Both the position numbers and the translations under genes were made by a program. The notes under the pieces were generated by a model, which saw only the letters and a program-made list of their open reading frames with translations, made no database searches and was not told the origin of the DNA. This document shows positions 54,860 to 64,000 of a DNA stretch of 64,000 nucleotides, piece by piece. Source of the DNA: Flectonema sp. DT1601 (Eukaryota > Euglenozoa > Diplonemea > Diplonemida > Diplonemidae); the NCBI GenBank assembly GCA_964019425.1, contig OZ025804.1, positions 930,001 to 994,000 of the forward strand. Direction: 5' to 3'. The number at the start of each line of letters is the position of its first letter. Position 1 is the stretch's first letter.

Positions 54860-55638
54860 TTTGTTTTCTCGGGGGTGGTACTGGGTCTTGGGATGCTGTT
54901 GAGGGAAGTGAACGAGAGATGAAAAAGGTTTGAACAGCACTTCACCACACACATTATCAAGAGAGAGAGAGAGACAAACACGGTCGGAGAGTTTCCGCAT
55001 CAGGTGCTTGAGAAGATAAGAGAGAGAGGGAGGGAGGGAAACGAGCGATAGTTGTTCGAGTGAACACTCACAAGTATTGTGAGCAGCAGAAGATCAAAGA
55101 AAACAGTCGGTGTGTTTGACAGAGAGGACAACGGACTAAATACAAAAACAGTGGTGCTCACCGCACCTCACCGAGGAATCAATCAATGATCCCCTCGTCT
55201 CACCAACCGACTGCAAATAGTGGAAGCTGTCAACATCACTCAATTTGAACAAATATCTCAATTTCAGAATAAAAAGAAATGCGATTTTTGGAAGCAAATC
55301 CGAATAAATAAATTCAAAATAAAGAGAAAAAAAAAAGAAATTTTTTTTATTACCCGAAAAGCAGGCAATCGATTGCACTGCACAGGCTGTTACGGGAAAC
55401 TCAACATTCTGAGTCCGTTAGTTGAATAGAATTAATTTTGAACAACAATGAAATCAGACGGATGTCTGTACTGTTGTTGAATGCTGGTAGTGGGTGTCAG
55501 CAGGCAAATCTGTTCGGTGTTTCCTCGATTGATTTTGGTGCTTAAATGAAAAATAAAAAACCTGTTTTCCCAGAATCGATGGTTAAAAGAAGAGGTCAGC
55601 TTACTTCATCATTCGAAATCCCCTTCTCATTTCACATT

Positions 55639-55800
55639 TTAACGGTAGTTCTTGCCGCACTCTCCGCAGTTCGCGGCGTTGCCAGACGGGGTCGGGTTCC
55701 CGCTTCCCACGTTTCTCTTACACCCAGAACACATCGCCGTGCCACAGTTCTTGCAGCTGATGGTCGAGCTGGTTCCACATCCTGATGCCCACCTGCACAT
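55639..55800 (-). CDS. Cys-rich small protein, unit J
   Basis: Complete 53-residue protein and the first array gene in transcription order. Its homology to the other units begins at CTCAACAG upstream of the ATG. Before that it has its own pyrimidine-rich text (TTTCTTTTTCTCCTCAACAG), a good splice acceptor. It lacks the AG-repeat leader of all other units. Confidence 0.6.
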   Translation of the reverse strand: MCRWASGCGTSSTISCKNCGTAMCSGCKRNVGSGNPTPSGNAANCGECGKNYR

Positions 55801-56022
55801 TTTGTTTTCTCGGGGGTGGTACTGGGTCTTGGGATGCTGTTGAGGAGAAAAAGAAAGTTTGAACCGCCTAGATGAAAAAAGTTTTAAATAACAGTTTTAA
55901 TGAAAAAAAAAAAAAAGAAAACTAAAGTAACATTGAGCATAAGTACCCAACAGGGTACAGAAAAGATTGAGATCATAATAACAAACACGAAGATAGAAAA
56001 TGAATGTCATTTCACTATTTAA

Positions 56023-56553
56023 TTACTTTTTACTTCTCGATAATAATAATCCTAACCCAACAGCACCAAGACTTGTTAGGATCAATCCGGTAGTAAGTTT
56101 TATGTCGTCAGTTTGTTCAGTTTTTAGACCAATCTCAGCGAGACTTTTTAAATCAGTGGCTTGATGATGAGTAGGAAGGAGTCTTAGAAGTTTATCACAA
56201 GAGGCGATACATTTTTTAAATGATTTTTGTTTATAGTTTGAGAGTGAGATGAAGTACAAACACTGAAGTAATTGAGCATCTGCCTTGTCATCAACGTCGC
56301 TTAAAGAGTTGGATGGAATACGAAGTTTATCAGAACAATTTTTTGATATTCTCGTTGCTATTTTCGGAAATAACTTTTCAAGAGTTAGTAAAGCCTCATC
56401 AATATTGACTTCTCCTCCTTGTTTGACTAACATGGTTCCAAGGTTTAGACTGGGTTCGATCCCCCCAATTGATTTTTGTAACTGTCTTTGTTCATAAATC
56501 TGTTCTCCCCAATCCATTTCACTTTCCATTCGGATCTGTTCTTCGAATGTCAT
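56023..56553 (-). CDS. FIS1: Fis1-like mitochondrial/peroxisomal fission protein
   Basis: 176 residues. The C-terminal half has the Fis1 pattern: a TPR-like helix pair (QCLYFISLSNYKQKSFKKCI and CDKLLRLLPTHHQATDLKSL), a short linker, and a C-terminal membrane anchor (LTTGLILTSLGAVGLGLLL) ending in the basic SRSKK. Fis1 is a tail-anchored outer-membrane adaptor that recruits dynamin-type proteins for organelle fission. The N-terminal arm is less conserved and the protein is slightly longer than the usual 150 residues. The ATG at 56553 is preferred over an upstream poly-Lys extension that reads through an A-run with no good reason to be coding. Confidence 0.78.
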   Translation of the reverse strand: MTFEEQIRMESEMDWGEQIYEQRQLQKSIGGIEPSLNLGTMLVKQGGEVNIDEALLTLEKLFPKIATRISKNCSDKLRIPSNSLSDVDDKADAQLLQCLYFISLSNYKQKSFKKCIASCDKLLRLLPTHHQATDLKSLAEIGLKTEQTDDIKLTTGLILTSLGAVGLGLLLSRSKK

Positions 56554-56777
56554 TTTTATTATTATTTTTTTTTTTTTCTTCAAGTTACCTGGTTGGAGTT
56601 TTAGTTTCTTATAAAAATAAACTGAAAAGTGTCAGCGAGCCAATAACTCAAAAAAAACCAAAAAAAAAAAAAAAAATACTCCCCTATAAAGATCTATTGT
56701 AGAAATAAAACGAAAAATCACAGCAACTAATAAAAACTAAAATAATAAGAAGAAGAAGGGAATACAATTATAGCGCC

Positions 56778-57263
56778 CTACGTGATAGCATTTCTCACAG
56801 CTTCTTTGTACTTTTTGTGAAGCTGCATCCCCCTCTTGGGTCTCGACACAAAGTGAATAGGATTTACAACATAAGAATAATAAAATACAAAATAAATAGT
56901 CAGAGAAGTCATAAACACAGAAATCACCAACAAAGCAATTCTAAAGTTCGCAGTCGTGTCTGTTTTGATTGAACGGCGATCGACAGCTTCACGTTCAGCG
57001 TAAGTTGGACATTGGCTTAGGAAAACTGTGATGACAGTTACTATTAGGATATTCGTACCTCCGACAACCCATGGATACCTCGTAAACATAATTGAGAATA
57101 TCGTAGTCACGAACCCGATTACAATTAATAATAATATAACAAACATTCCCCACCCGAGTCCCATCACCAGACTTGTTGGTTCTCCAGCATCCGCATTCAC
57201 AGTTGGTGACGGTGTTACCGCACCTATTATAGTAACAGACGACAGTAGAGTTGTCGCTATCAT
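56778..57263 (-). CDS. Small three-span membrane protein, TMEM218-like
   Basis: 161 residues with three membrane spans at about 34-58, 67-85 and 108-130, preceded by a short N-terminal segment that may be a signal or anchor. The pattern GLGWGMFVILLLIVIG at the first span, a charged loop with D before the last span, and YVVNPIHF after it fits the ciliary transition-zone protein TMEM218 (GxGxGxFIL... and YxxxPI). If right, it implies a cilium. The match is by eye and the protein is longer than the human one. A TTATTTCTCAAG acceptor lies about 20 bases before the ATG. Confidence 0.55.
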   Translation of the reverse strand: MIATTLLSSVTIIGAVTPSPTVNADAGEPTSLVMGLGWGMFVILLLIVIGFVTTIFSIMFTRYPWVVGGTNILIVTVITVFLSQCPTYAEREAVDRRSIKTDTTANFRIALLVISVFMTSLTIYFVFYYSYVVNPIHFVSRPKRGMQLHKKYKEAVRNAIT

Positions 57264-57299
57264 TTCTTGTTATGTTCCTTCTCTTGAGAAATAAATGTG

Positions 57300-58332
57300 G
57301 AAATAAATTACAATTATACACAAGGACATCGACAATACGGGAGATTCATCTGAGAAAAACAAAATAAAAGGAGGTTTATAATTCACGTCAAGCTCGACCT
57401 TCAACTGGTGTCGTCATAATAATAGTTCACGTGTACTGATGAAAATAAAAATAACTATTTAAGCAACAGATACAAACCACAGCTTCGTTCTGTTAAGAGA
57501 GAAATGATAAAAACGGAACAACAAGTAAGTCTCTCTGAAATGTGAGAATACATTTGAAGTAATTTCAAATCGATCAGGTCAGGTCAGGTCAGGTTGAAAA
57601 CTGCTATCCATCCCCTTACTCACTACAGCTGACCTGCAAAGGAGAGAGGAACAAGAAAACCATTCAGATTAGCCTTATATTTCGTTGAACGCAGACAGAA
57701 TCCTGTCGTATGGGGAAAATTAATCATGAGCATAAGAAATAAACGGCTTTCAATCTGAATAGTTTCCTCTCCGACTATGTCAGTCGGTACAAAAAAAAAA
57801 AGAAAAAATAATAATAATAAATAATACAACAAAACTGGTACAGAGTATGATTGGCAATAGAGACAAGCAAATAAAAATAAAAAAAAACAACAAAACATAT
57901 TTTTTGGATAACAAGTAGCAAATGTGTGAGGGAAATACATTTCCTCAACTTACAGGATTTTATCCCAAGTTACCTTCGATCAAAATAGAAAAAGAAAAAA
58001 ATTGAAAGCAGTATTTTTCTTCAAATTCATAAGTTCTTAAAAACTCCCTCCTACAATACAATAAACTAGACAGTCGGAATGTGTGTTGCTATTTCCTTTG
58101 TTGTTTAGTAACTTTATAGCATTCGATTATCCACAAAATAATGCACAAAAAAAAAAACTACAATACAAAAAAAAAAAAAAAAAAACTATTCAAATGAAAA
58201 CTCATGTCTTGTTAATCACAGACTAGTATTACTGGCGCACGGGGAAATAGATCTGTGCAAAAAAAAGATTGTACAAATTTGTTGTATAATGAGAAAGGAC
58301 AAAGAAAGTAGTTTCCATTTTATCTTCCCGAA

Positions 58333-58403
<71 letters not shown>

Positions 58404-58640
58404 TTTTTTTTCTGCTACACCCTTCGGGTTTTCGATTCAGTAAGTTTCGGGAACGGCAGAGCAAAATTATTTTTGATCAGCTGAGTTCGATCTTTTCAAT
58501 TGCAGTATATTTGTTAATAATTAGTAAGCAACCAAAGGAATCAAGCTGTCCCCTCATCGGGGGCTAATACAGCAGAATATAGAACTCTAGTAGTATTCGG
58601 TGTGAAACAACACACGGCATTAGAGTAAAAAAAAAAAATA
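57300..58640. other. AT-rich intergenic stretch
   Basis: No gene supported. It contains a short AGGTC tandem (57578-57598), several A-runs and one uninterrupted run of about 67 A at 58335-58401, the longest homopolymer in the window. The apparent frames here are artefacts of these runs. Confidence 0.55.
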
Positions 58641-58652
58641 TAAAAAAAAAAT

Positions 58653-59451
58653 GGGCAAACTAGCGTTTACTACACAAATAGTTTCAGAACGGGCGTTTAT
58701 TACAAAATCCAAAATGGCTGGGGGGGCCCGAAAAACCATATACGGGATGCATCGAGACCCCCAGCTGTATTTAAGAGCGGATGTGGTTCAGAGGTGGGAG
58801 CACTGACTTTGGATACCGGACGCCCAGGCTCAATCCCGACCAACGTCATTTTTTTTTCACCGGATTTTTTCACCCCAGAACGGGGTATTAAGCTGGGAAG
58901 AGTGCAAGCCCCCCCCCCAACCCCCCCCCAAGGGGGGGGAGCCCCTAATAAAAGCCAACCTCTCCCGTACAAAGTCCAACCTCAAAAAACAAATTTGCTA
59001 CTAATGGATATTAAGCTGGGGAAGAGTGCAAGGGGGGCTTGCGTTCCGCCAAGTTCTTGGCGGAACGCAAGCCCCCCCCCCAACCCCCCCCAAGGGGGGG
59101 GAGCCACTAATAAAAGCCAACCTCTCCCGTACAAAGTCTGCCTGTCCCGTACAAAGTCCAACCTCAAAAAACAAGTTTGCTACTAATGGATGTTAAGCTG
59201 GGGAAGAGTGCAAGGGGGCTTGCGTCCGCCAAGAACTTGGCGGGACGCAAGCCCCCCCCCCAACCCCCCCCAAGGGGGGGGAGCCACTAATAAAAGCCAA
59301 CCTCCCCCGTACAAAGTCCAACCTGAAAAAAAAATCCAGGAAAAAAAAAAATGCCCTCACCCAGGATCGAACTGGACGGTTTACAGCCATTTTGGATTTT
59401 GTAATGAATGGCCGTTCTGAAACTATTTGTGTAGGAAAGACCCCTTTACCC
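58653..59451. mobile_element. Non-autonomous inverted-repeat transposon (MULE-like or foldback) with GC palindromes
   Basis: The two ends are inverted copies of one another over about 70 bases: CTACACAAATAGTTTCAGAAC and ACAAAATCCAAAATGGCTG occur near 58670-58720 and, reversed, near 59386-59437. The termini are GGG and CCC. The 9-base sequence AAAAAAAAT flanks both ends as a possible target duplication, a size typical of Mutator-like elements, though it is low-complexity. Inside are three tandem units, each ending in a C-run/G-run hairpin followed by AGCC and CTAATAAAAGCCAACCTC. Two of them carry a near-perfect 20-22 bp palindrome (59032-59077 and 59213-59255). tRNA T-arm-like text appears in both arms. 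There is no transposase. Confidence 0.7.
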
Positions 59452-59459
59452 AAAAAAAA

Positions 59460-59995
59460 TCAACAAAAGTATCGACACACCAGTTGCTGTATTATAGAAT
59501 CGTGGAAGAAAAAAAAAAATGTCAACAAAAATCAAATTAAATTAAATCAACCTGAAACGTGTTTTTTTTTTTTTTTAATTATTAGTTGGGCATTCAGAAA
59601 AGAAAGGAATATAAGAAATAAAAATAAATAAATAAGAATAACTTTATTATTGGTTTAATGAAAATCAGATTCCCCTGATTTTTAGTAGTGGGTGGGCTGT
59701 TACCGAGTGAGGTAAAGAAACGAAGTAAAAAAATTCCACCCACAAGTGAAAATCTGTATCTGATTTTGCATCAAAAAACCGTCGTTTTATTTTACGATAG
59801 GAGGCTTCGATGGGAAAATTTACACCCCGGCAGTCTACAGGCCTTCTCCAAGAATTCATCCTTGGCTGCTTCGGTGAACTCTCTTGACCATATGATGAGT
59901 CCCTGGCACGTTCCTAACCCAGGAGTGAATATCCTCCGTAAAAGAAGCCAACCAAAGGAGTAAAATAAAAGAATTAATTTAATAAACATTTCAAT
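59460..59995. other. Spacer downstream of the PH-like gene
   Basis: Mostly AT-rich DNA with a T-run at about 59562. The minus-strand frame at 59665-59859 has no recognisable feature. Nothing else seen. Confidence 0.4.
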
Positions 59996-61495
59996 TCACT
60001 CTTCATGAACTCTGTACACGGGAGGAATTCTTACTCGAGGTTCAGGACAACCGTCAGTGACATCAGGTATCTCAAAGACGTCTTCAACGCTGAAGTCTTC
60101 CGCAAAGTTTGGATCATCTTCGCGAACAGAAGCTCCCACTACTGGAGAGTGATAACTAGGAAAAGACGATGGAACGGTAACAGTTGGTCTGCCGACTGTA
60201 TTATAAATATTTGGTGATGGCGAAGGTGGTGATTGTGATCTCCGATCATGTTGCGGCGTCTGTTCCACAACAGATACAGTACTCTGTTCTGCTATTCTCG
60301 TTGTGGGAATTGATGCGATTCCTTGAGAAGTTGAATCTGCGTACAACTTTGGAAAACTATTCATATAGCTGCCATCATTCGAACTCTTTATTCTAACTTG
60401 AGTGATTTCGTTATGAATTGGAAGCGGTGAATCGATTTCCATCCTTCTGGCTTGTTCTAAAATTCTTAAAAACGATGGAACATTATCAACACTGTTCCTC
60501 TTATCAGAGAGTACCGTAAACAACCAATCATTACCTGCAGAGTCCTTAGTCGTTTGCCTCCTTGAGATTACGAGAATCTTACCAGTTTTTTTATTCCACT
60601 GGACACTCATAATGTCCTCAAGTTTGATGAAGTGGAGTACCTTGACACCTTTTAATTGGAGTAGGAATCGGGAGACGACCATAATGAGACGTTCTTTTCC
60701 TCCGAACATTTGACCTTCTTTACGAACCATCATCGCGCAGAAGACGGGTTTACTCGGATCTATCTTAAGTTTAAAGTCGGGATGTGGTAATATCGCTGTG
60801 AGTGGTTCATTATAACTACTCACCCCGCTGGGAGAACCGTTTTCAATAAGTGGGTGGGCAGACCTCGGCGACTGACTTGCGATTGTTGCAGTAGGCGATC
60901 CATAATAAGCGGCAACACCAGATGCTAATTCACTGACTTGACCATCTTCTGGGGGTTGCTTTATCATTGAAGATGGTGGTGGTGGAGTACTAACGACATT
61001 AACATTGTTTTCCTTTGCCGTATATACCTTTGAAAAACTACTCATGTCGTTTACGCTATTATTACTCTTGGCTCTAACTTTGGTGATTTCGTTTTGTATT
61101 GGAAGAGGTGAATTGATTTCCATCCTTCTGGCTTGTTCTAAAATTCTTAAAAACGATTGAACATTATCAACACTGTTCCTCTTATCAGAGAGTGCTGTAA
61201 ACAACCAATCATTACCTGCAGAGTCTTTGGTTGATTCTTTCTTTGATGCTATGAGAATCTTACCTGTTTTGGGATCCCATTGAACGTTTGTGATATCCTT
61301 AAGTTCGATATAGTGTAAAACTTTAACTCCACTCAACTGTACTAAAAGACCCGGCGTTATCATAATTAGACGTTCTTTTGCTCCAAAATTCTGTCCTTCC
61401 TTCTTAACCATCAACGTGCAGTAAATTGGTTTGCTTGGATCACTTTTTAACTTCAATCCCGGATGGGGTGATATTACGGGAGGGGGATGTGACAT
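59996..61495 (-). CDS. Protein with two tandem PH-like domains
   Basis: 499 residues. Two closely similar segments (about 10-140 and 235-365) each read: KxGQxFGxKERLIM, a hydrophobic strand, GVKVLHxIxLxDIxxVQW, KTGKILxxS, KDSAGNDWLFTxLSDKRNSVDN, and a final amphipathic helix SFLRILEQARRMEI. The seven-strand-then-helix rhythm fits a PH-like fold, probably for binding phosphoinositides or proteins. The repeats match at about 70%, so they arose by internal duplication. The linkers and C-terminal third are Pro/Ser-rich and end in an acidic stretch. I recognise no named family. A TTTTTTCAG acceptor lies about 40 bases upstream of the ATG. Confidence 0.6.
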   Translation of the reverse strand: MSHPPPVISPHPGLKLKSDPSKPIYCTLMVKKEGQNFGAKERLIMITPGLLVQLSGVKVLHYIELKDITNVQWDPKTGKILIASKKESTKDSAGNDWLFTALSDKRNSVDNVQSFLRILEQARRMEINSPLPIQNEITKVRAKSNNSVNDMSSFSKVYTAKENNVNVVSTPPPPSSMIKQPPEDGQVSELASGVAAYYGSPTATIASQSPRSAHPLIENGSPSGVSSYNEPLTAILPHPDFKLKIDPSKPVFCAMMVRKEGQMFGGKERLIMVVSRFLLQLKGVKVLHFIKLEDIMSVQWNKKTGKILVISRRQTTKDSAGNDWLFTVLSDKRNSVDNVPSFLRILEQARRMEIDSPLPIHNEITQVRIKSSNDGSYMNSFPKLYADSTSQGIASIPTTRIAEQSTVSVVEQTPQHDRRSQSPPSPSPNIYNTVGRPTVTVPSSFPSYHSPVVGASVREDDPNFAEDFSVEDVFEIPDVTDGCPEPRVRIPPVYRVHEE

Positions 61496-61539
61496 ATGTA
61501 ATGGGTCGGTGTATGTCTTTTTCTTCTTTTCTTAAACTG

Positions 61540-63400
61540 AAAAAAATCCTGGAGGAAAGAAATAATAATTTGTGTGACAACATTCGACTTCACTAATGAG
61601 AAACGAAGAAAAACAGTTACGACAGTAACACCTGTCAGGTTAGTTTACATCTCTTTTTCTCTCTCCCTCTCTCTCTCTCTAGGTCAGTGATATGTATTCG
61701 TTTTTAACCTCAAGCATTCTCAACCATTCTCCAAGAAGAATAACGTAGCTACAAAGTTTTTTTTTTTTTTTTTTTTTTGACTCGTTTTCTTTTCCCCCCC
61801 CCCACTTTGCCAGTAAATTGACAACAATAATAGTGAGGAGGAAAAAAAAAAAAAAAAAAAAAGTTACAAACCAGAAAGAAAAAAATAAATAATAACCCCC
61901 GATTAGATTAAGGGAACAAAAGAAATCGAAATACCAGCGTGTGTGACACTCCGACATTATTTTTTTCCCTCACAAGGAGTTCAGTTTTAATTAATAAAAA
62001 AAAAAAGGGAAAGAAAGAACGCCACATCGGAAAAAGACTTTTATGCGAAAAGAAAAAAACAGAAAAAAGAGGGGAGGTAACAAGGAACAACATTCTATCT
62101 CAGACAACCTTGACTGTCAGTGGTAGCGTAGTAAATGACTGTGAACACAGTTGAGCGCCCACTTGCCTATGTTACCACAACAGTTTTATAAAAAAAAACC
62201 CAACGAGTATATATAAATTTAACTAAAAAAAAAAGAAAACGTCTTGAAAACATAACTATAGCCAACGAACACTAGAGAGGTAAATTGACGGTTATTAAAT
62301 GATACGAGATCTGCAATGAATGAAAGTACAAGATGGCGAAACACGTCATGAACATGTTATAACTTCGCGCATCTCACTACTAACAAAAAATAACAACCCG
62401 CAAAAAAAAAAAAAAAAAAGGAAAGGAAAGGAAAGGTGATAACCCGCATTTTACGGTCAACAGCCCATAAGTGGCAAAGTATCGCTACACTCCACTCCCC
62501 CCTCCGCTGTCACAAATGTAAATCAAAATACCCTCCTCGCTAGTCACTATAATTAAACTTCCCCTGGGGCGACGGGATTAGAATTTAAAAGAGGGAAAAG
62601 AAAGATTGTCTTCGATCATGCTGCTCCAAAATTAAAAAAAGGGGCGAGCAGAACAACTCTCATAATTGGGGGGAAAGATCACACACAGATATATTCATCG
62701 TGATTTTTGAGTCACTTTTAAAAAAAAAAAAATCTCACATTCTCTTCATAATGTTAAAGAGTTACAATGTAAGTGTTTTGTTATAAAATAGTACGCACTG
62801 AAATCAAAGATTTATAAAAAAGAAAAAAGAAGAACAAAAACTATATCCATGTTACATGTCATCCTTAGGCTTCTTGTCAGTAATTTTCTTTCACATCTAC
62901 TGCTCGAGCCGGTCGGTAACACAATTAACAGATACTAATAACAAATGGAAAGCTCGAGGGTTCCTAATTTTTTTTTTTTTTTTTTTTTTTTGTGCTGTTA
63001 TAAAACAAAAATTCCACGACTCTCTCCTCCGAGTTGCAATATGAGTTTATTATAAAAAAGTGCACTAAAATAAAATATAAAAAAGAAAATTTATAAAAAC
63101 ACATTGTTCTGCTGTTCCATAATACACTTGTGGAATACGTAGTTTCAGGAGCCTTAATCTTATACTACTTCACTCTCCTCCGAGTTGCTTATATTCGTTG
63201 AATGGGGCAGTCTTAACATCATATTAGAAAAAAGAGAGAAAAGAACTTATAATTATGGTACTTTTAAAAAAAAAAAAAAACACACATTACACCGACGTTT
63301 TTTTGTGTTCGTTTTTTTTTTTTTTTTTTTTTTGTTTGTCGAAAAATGCTTAAAGCAAAACAAAACAAAACAAGAATAGTTTTTATATTTAAAATAAGAA
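61540..63400. other. AT-rich intergenic stretch with repeat B
   Basis: No gene supported. Contains CT/T runs, A-runs and a copy of repeat B at 62115-62490 with a GGAAA short tandem inside it (near 62420). Paired similar segments around 62750-63100 (GTTATAAA...TTTATAAAAA type text and CTCTCCTCCGAGTTGC twice, at about 63021 and 63174) suggest a further small local duplication. Confidence 0.45.
62115..62490 (+). repeat. Dispersed repeat B, second copy
   Basis: Same orientation and block order as 30125-30490. Differences are mostly A-run expansions and a GGAAA tandem. The two copies are about 32 kb apart, each in an intergenic region upstream of a minus-strand gene. Confidence 0.55.
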
Positions 63401-63409
63401 AAAAGAATA

Positions 63410-63710
63410 ATCCCTATGTGTCCATGCCAATACGATTGACGTAGAGCTGAGAGGGTAGGAGTCCACACAGAACGCCTTAACAAAGTAAATCCACAGCCTG
63501 CTGCAACACCACAACAAAGAAAAAGATTGAGATTTGCAATAGATCGTTTTTTTTTTTAATCCGTCAGCGAGCATCAATTGGTACACAAGTCCAACAGCAG
63601 GGCCCCACTACCACCGAGGAAACCCGATGTGAACTTGTACTCTGGATCCAACTACGAGCTTTTTAACAGCAGCAATATTTATATACGCTATTGATGCTGT
63701 AAATACCGTC
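63410..63710 (-). rRNA. Diverged fragment of nuclear 18S rRNA (V4 region)
   Basis: On the minus strand the segment reads CAATAGCGTATATAAATATT, GCTGCTGTTAAAAAGCTCGTAGTTGGATC. The part AATAGCGTATAT...TTAAAAAGCTCGTAGTTGGAT is near-universal in eukaryotic 18S rRNA just before V4. A V4-like helix follows (GTACAAGT... with ...ACTTGTGTAC). About 200 bases on, TATTGGCATGGACACATAGG resembles the conserved text after V4. No further SSU sequence is visible on either side, so this is a fragment or pseudogene rather than a working rRNA gene. Confidence 0.65.
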
Positions 63711-64000
63711 TTCATGATATTCAGGAAGAGAGTCCAGAGGAAAAAGAGGGTCGCAAAAAAAAAAAAAAAAAAAACAACAACAACGCAAGAAGAGAGCATT
63801 TTAAAGGAAAAGCGCGAGTGTGCTTTTTTTTTTTTTTTTTTTTTTTTCTGAAAAAAAACAACAGTTTTTGTCATAGAAAGACTTCCCCTCCCCCCCCCCT
63901 CTCTATATAAGGCAAGATCCAGTAATTGATTTGAATGACTTTCCTTCACAAATACTAAAGAAGTTGTTTTCACAATACAGGAACAGGAGAGAAATATATT

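Larger units (their letters stand above)
45048..55110 (-). repeat. Array repeat, copy 2 (LRR, two Cys-rich units, RHS-like, Cys-rich)
   Basis: Same order as copy 1 but with an intact LRR gene and one extra 935-base Cys-rich unit (48385-49320). The array ends upstream in a last Cys-rich unit (J) whose leader changes to unique DNA at about 55845. Confidence 0.85.

Noticed and set aside
57578-57598. AGGTC tandem as an internal telomere-like repeat
   Set aside because: Only four to five units and not a known telomere sequence.
58216-58464. Frame with a run of about 22 Phe
   Set aside because: It is the translation of the 67-base A-run; not a protein.
1-64000. CRISPR arrays, bacterial operons or ribosome binding sites
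   Set aside because: Introns, LINEs and a Pol III tRNA gene show that this is nuclear eukaryotic DNA; no spaced direct-repeat array is present.

Overview
This is eukaryotic nuclear DNA from a protist, most likely a flagellated one. One gene has five GT-AG introns. The window also holds a tRNA-Ala gene with its own T-run terminator, two kinds of non-LTR retrotransposon, a Fis1-type mitochondrial fission protein and a small membrane protein resembling the ciliary transition-zone protein TMEM218. Every host gene I can support lies on the minus strand. Most have a pyrimidine-rich stretch ending in AG some 15 to 60 bases before the start codon. Long one-strand gene runs, RHS-like NTPases, an ingi/L1Tc-like LINE with a 2A peptide and receptor-type cyclase relatives together suggest Euglenozoa, with a diplonemid- or euglenid-like genome fitting better than a kinetoplastid because of the cis introns. 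That placement is inference.

Layout. 1-2.05 kb: GC-rich, glutamine-rich decayed coding remnant. 2.05-6.4 kb: AT-rich, no gene seen. 6.4-9.8 kb: receptor-like protein with two phosphate-binding-type domains, a membrane span and a degenerate class III cyclase domain. 10.3-16.3 kb: a LINE inserted, with target duplication, into a small tandem of tRNA-like units; its ORF1 and ORF2 share one frame, separated by UGA-CUAG and followed by a 2A peptide. 16.35 kb: tRNA-Ala(UGC). 16.8-22.5 kb: a Cys-rich protein, an LRR relic carrying a second LINE fragment, a SAP-like protein and a small secreted protein. 22.5-25.9 kb: homopolymer-rich DNA. 25.95-30.05 kb: a six-exon acylated phosphodiesterase with a dead PDE domain followed by a live one.

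31.9-55.85 kb is the most unusual part. A unit of about 9.2 kb is present twice. In transcription order it carries a short Cys-rich zinc-binding gene, an RHS/Crinkler-like NTPase gene, another Cys-rich gene and a ubiquitin-like plus leucine-rich-repeat gene. Copy 1 is enlarged by a LINE inside its LRR gene, and copy 2 by an extra Cys-rich unit. Spacers and LRR genes are nearly identical between copies. The two RHS proteins differ widely, and their 22-codon first exons are unrelated in sequence although equal in length and set in matching flanks. This looks like a recombining, diversifying gene array, possibly of intracellular effector or conflict proteins.

55.9-64 kb: Fis1-like gene, TMEM218-like gene, an inverted-repeat transposon with GC palindromes, a gene with two PH-like domains, and a diverged fragment of nuclear 18S rRNA.

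The cyclase relative and the phosphodiesterase place two cyclic-nucleotide signalling proteins in one gene run, but nothing in the sequence shows that they work together.
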